This document shows positions 61,910 through 64,000 of a DNA stretch of 64,000 bases, piece by piece. The stretch is from the NCBI GenBank assembly GCA_963821505.1, contig CAWGEH010000006.1:1-64000 (forward strand), read 5' to 3'. This DNA is from VAZQ01 sp963821505. GTDB taxonomy: Bacteria > Pseudomonadota > Alphaproteobacteria > Rhizobiales > Xanthobacteraceae. The position numbers were made by a program, and so were the translations under genes. The notes under the pieces are model-generated. The model saw nothing but the letters and a program-made list of their open reading frames with translations. It was not told where the DNA came from and made no database searches. Each line of letters starts with the position of its first letter. The stretch's first letter is position 1.

Positions 61910-63268
61910 GTGATCGGCAGGGGGGAGTCTCCTTTGGTCTCGCAGTCGGTCGCTGTGATGCGACATCCGCGCGCGCTTGCGACGCCGCGACGGACTCCGA
62001 TACGAGTGACGCCACCGCTGCGCCAGCCGGCGCCGGCGCTCCGCCCGGCGCCCGCACCGCTTCACCAGCCGCCCGCACCGCTTCGTCAATCCTCTCCGCC
62101 GCCGCAGCCGGCTCCGCCGCCGCGCGGGCCGGAGATCGTACCGACAATTCGCCGGCCGGCCATCGCGCTGATGCTGCGTCCGCCGGCGATCGCGCTGGCA
62201 CTGGGCCAGAGCGTCGTCGCCCTCACGCTGCGTCGACCGAGAATCGCCGACACCCTGCGCCAGCCCGCGGTCGCAGTGAGCGCGGCGCTTCCCTACGTCG
62301 TATTCGGGCTCAAGCTCGCCGCTGGCGCCTTGGCCGCGGGTGTCGTGGCGCTGGCCATCATCAACAATCGCGACGTCAAACCGACGGGAGCCGGGTTCGA
62401 GCTCGCGAGCAACGAGACCGTCGTCTTTCGCCGGCCGTCGCCATCCCATGCCGGCGTGGAGAATGAGGACGCGCTCGAGGAGGAAGCCGAGCAACCCGTC
62501 TCCTACTATCGGCGCGCGATTCAGACCATTCGCTTCCTCAATCCCAATCCCAATCCCCGCGTTGCGTTGGCCTCCGCAATACCGGAACCGACGCAGGGGC
62601 TGGTCAAGGTCCACGGCTTCGCCGCCTTCACGCCGAAGGACGATGCGGACTCGGACGCCGGGGAGAGCGTTGTGCGGCGCGCGCGCACGCCGAGCGGCGG
62701 ATTCATGGACGAAGTCGACGACTATCTGTGGGAGGTCTATCAACGCCAGCCGCTCAAACGCGATTCGACCGGCGACTTTACCTGGAAGGATCCGGCTGCG
62801 GCCAAGCGCATGGGCCTGTCGCTCGAGGATTACGTCATCGGCGGGATGGATCCCGGATTTCGCGAGCAGCTCTATCATGCCGGCCGCGCGATGGACGCCG
62901 ACGGCGTCCAGTGGTCGATGCTGAGCGCGTTCCGTGACGATTATCGCCAGAGCCTCGCCTCCGGCTTCAAGGCCCGCACCGGCAACTCGCTGCACGGCGG
63001 CAGCCGCCGCACCGGCGGTTACGGTCATGGCCGCGCCATCGACATCACCAGCGCCGAGGGGGACCCGGAGCCGGTCTGGAAGTGGCTCGACGCTCACGGC
63101 GCCAAATACGGCCTCCAGCGCCCGATGCCCGGCGCAGATCCGGCGCACATCCAGCCAGTCGGCGAATGGCACAAGATCTCGGTCGCTTTGCGCGACGCCC
63201 GGACGCGGGTTGCGTCTGCCGGCCACGGGCGGCACAAGCGCAAGATCAGATTGGCGCACGCGCGGTAA
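61910..63268 (+). CDS. Proline-rich membrane-anchored VanY/M15-like protein
   Basis: About 452 residues if GTG 61910 is the start. ATG 61958 is an alternative, and neither has a good ribosome site. The first 120 residues are very rich in P, R and A (PLRQPAPALRPAPAPLHQPP), then one membrane helix (YVVFGLKLAAGALAAGVVAL, residues near 130-150). The periplasmic part ends in an M15/VanY-like domain: WSMLSAFRDDYRQSLASGFK, GNSLHGGSRRTGGYGHGRAI DITS, and PAHIQPVGEWHKI. The H and D of G-x-GHGRAID and the final E-W-H match zinc ligands. It probably trims peptidoglycan from an inner-membrane anchor. Confidence 0.75.
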   Translation: MIGRGESPLVSQSVAVMRHPRALATPRRTPIRVTPPLRQPAPALRPAPAPLHQPPAPLRQSSPPPQPAPPPRGPEIVPTIRRPAIALMLRPPAIALALGQSVVALTLRRPRIADTLRQPAVAVSAALPYVVFGLKLAAGALAAGVVALAIINNRDVKPTGAGFELASNETVVFRRPSPSHAGVENEDALEEEAEQPVSYYRRAIQTIRFLNPNPNPRVALASAIPEPTQGLVKVHGFAAFTPKDDADSDAGESVVRRARTPSGGFMDEVDDYLWEVYQRQPLKRDSTGDFTWKDPAAAKRMGLSLEDYVIGGMDPGFREQLYHAGRAMDADGVQWSMLSAFRDDYRQSLASGFKARTGNSLHGGSRRTGGYGHGRAIDITSAEGDPEPVWKWLDAHGAKYGLQRPMPGADPAHIQPVGEWHKISVALRDARTRVASAGHGRHKRKIRLAHAR

Positions 63269-63335
63269 CGACGCTCGCCGGCCGGCCGCGACGGTTGACC
63301 GGCGCACGCCGCGCCCTTTGCCCATGCTCCATTCG

Positions 63336-63379
63336 AAAAGCCGGTCCGCACCCCGGATCAAGTCCGCGGCCGGCTTTTT
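63336..63379 (+). terminator. Terminator-like inverted repeat
   Basis: AAAAGCCGG / CCGGCTTTTT arms enclose a 25-base loop that resembles the intergenic repeat at 5463-5513 in reverse. The T run fits termination after the peptidase gene. Confidence 0.55.
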
Positions 63380-63458
63380 CCTGAGCATGCACTGAGCGAA
63401 ACGCGTCGGATCGAATTCGCGATTTCGCGCGCAGCTTTTGTTCCGTCGCACGATCCTG

Positions 63459-63483
63459 CCGGAAAAGTCTGCGACTTTTCGGG
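63459..63483. repeat. CCGGAAAAGTC-TGC-GACTTTTCGGG palindrome
   Basis: A perfect 10-bp stem (CCGGAAAAGTC against GACTTTTCGG) followed by GATCATGCTCTA, a hairpin common in Bradyrhizobium-type genomes. A partial copy (AGAGCATGATCCCGAAAAGG) occurs at 57662-57681, next to the IS427-like element. Confidence 0.65.
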
Positions 63484-63506
63484 ATCATGCTCTACCCTGC
63501 GCCGCG

Positions 63507-64000
63507 ATGTACGCAGCCCATGTCCTTCCCGCCGCGCGCGACTACGACGCGCTCTACCGCGCGTTCCGCTGGCGCCTGCCGACGCACTACAACATCGGCA
63601 TCGATGTCTGCGACCGTTGGGCCGAGATCGAGCCGAGCCGCATCGCCATCCTCCAGGTCGGCAGCGCCGGCGCGGCGAAGGAGATCAGCTACGGCGCGTT
63701 GCGCGAGAGCTCGAACCGGCTGGCCCACGTGCTCGCCGCCCACGGCATCGGACGCGGCGACCGGGTCGCGATCCTGCTGCCGCAATCGCCGGCCGTCGCC
63801 GTGAGCCATGTCGCCATCTACAAGCTCGCCGCCATCGCGCTGCCGCTGGCGATGCTGTTCGGGGTCGAGGCGATCAGCTATCGGCTCAAGGATTCCGGCG
63901 CCCGCGCGCTGATCACGAATGCGGCGGGGCTCGCCAAGCTTGCGGAGGCGCGCGCGGCCCTCTCCGCCCTCGACCTCGTCCTGTCGACTGACGGAGCGGG
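63507..64000 (+). CDS. AMP-forming acyl-CoA synthetase, N-terminal part (runs off the window)
   Basis: Starts MYAAHVLPAARDYDALYRAF. The first 164 residues match acetyl/acyl-CoA synthetases of the ANL superfamily: RWRLPTHYNIGIDVCDRWAE, SYGALRESSNRLAHVLAAHG, GRGDRVAILLPQSPAVAVSH and YKLAAIALPLAMLFGVEAIS YRLKD. The ATP-binding and catalytic motifs lie beyond the edge, so the substrate cannot be judged. It would activate a carboxylic acid to its CoA thioester in the cytoplasm. Confidence 0.85.
   Translation, partial: MYAAHVLPAARDYDALYRAFRWRLPTHYNIGIDVCDRWAEIEPSRIAILQVGSAGAAKEISYGALRESSNRLAHVLAAHGIGRGDRVAILLPQSPAVAVSHVAIYKLAAIALPLAMLFGVEAISYRLKDSGARALITNAAGLAKLAEARAALSALDLVLSTDGA

Noticed and set aside
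1..64000. CRISPR arrays, phage modules, toxin-antitoxin pairs
   Set aside because: No regularly spaced repeats, cas genes, structural phage genes or convincing small gene pairs were seen on either strand.

Overview
The window is G+C-rich chromosomal DNA of an alphaproteobacterium, most likely order Hyphomicrobiales (Bradyrhizobium / Rhodoplanes / Pseudolabrys-like). The signs are the tRNA-Glu(CTC) and tRNA-Arg(ACG) types seen as fragments, many short intergenic palindromes of kinds familiar from that group (ends CGTGTCCCGG / CCGGGACACG, and the CCGGAAAAGTC / GACTTTTCGGG hairpin), many orphan Bug-type receptors, and an alphaproteobacterial IHF-alpha. There is no complete tRNA or rRNA gene, CRISPR array, integrase or phage module.

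Layout. 0-2.4 kb: a gene-poor accessory strip with a secreted avidin-like protein and three fragments of tRNA 3' halves (one Arg, two Glu as 55-bp direct repeats), which look like attachment-site scars. 2.4-5.3 kb: ferredoxin-reductase-like flavoprotein, IclR regulator, and a Rossmann/FtsZ-like hypothetical. 5.6-9.1 kb: two ModA-like binding proteins around an IS5-type insertion sequence with intact ends, an internally deleted transposase and a passenger gene. 9.1-27.0 kb: a catabolic-looking neighbourhood with two TPP-dependent enzymes, three cupin proteins (four domains with an HQHF motif), a class II aldolase, a UbiD-type decarboxylase, two Bug receptors, an EutA-like ATPase with a histidine-rich tail, and an iron-type ABC permease and ATPase. 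27.2-36.3 kb: a tolC-MFP-RND-RND efflux operon whose three distal genes carry about twelve single-base indels although all ATGA gene junctions are intact. 36.5-45.8 kb: a polysaccharide-deacetylase-like protein, a YfhO-like membrane protein, a Bug receptor, and a second, intact MFP-RND pump. 46.2-49.4 kb: an IHF-alpha paralogue, an M15 peptidase and a YARHG-amidase protein, in less G+C-rich DNA. 49.8-55.1 kb: a full iron-type ABC importer (permease, ATPase, hydrolase, binding protein). 55.2-56.8 kb: DUF47/PhoU-like protein plus Pit phosphate transporter, followed by an IS427-group element. 57.9-64 kb: CAP lipoprotein, small hypotheticals, DctP-like protein, MFS transporter, proline-rich membrane peptidase, and the start of an acyl-CoA synthetase.

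How the genes fit together. The 9-27 kb block reads as uptake (Bug receptors) plus decarboxylation and cleavage of organic acids (TPP enzymes, UbiD, aldolase, cupins), with metal supply possibly from the ABC genes; the substrate cannot be read from sequence. The most unusual signal is a short repeat at 5069-5160 and 52628-52752. It lies in frame inside two unrelated proteins, read on opposite strands, and resembles in kind the palindromic elements that invade rickettsial genes. Other palindromes sit between permease and ATPase genes in both ABC operons and have replaced the natural end of one ModA-like protein.
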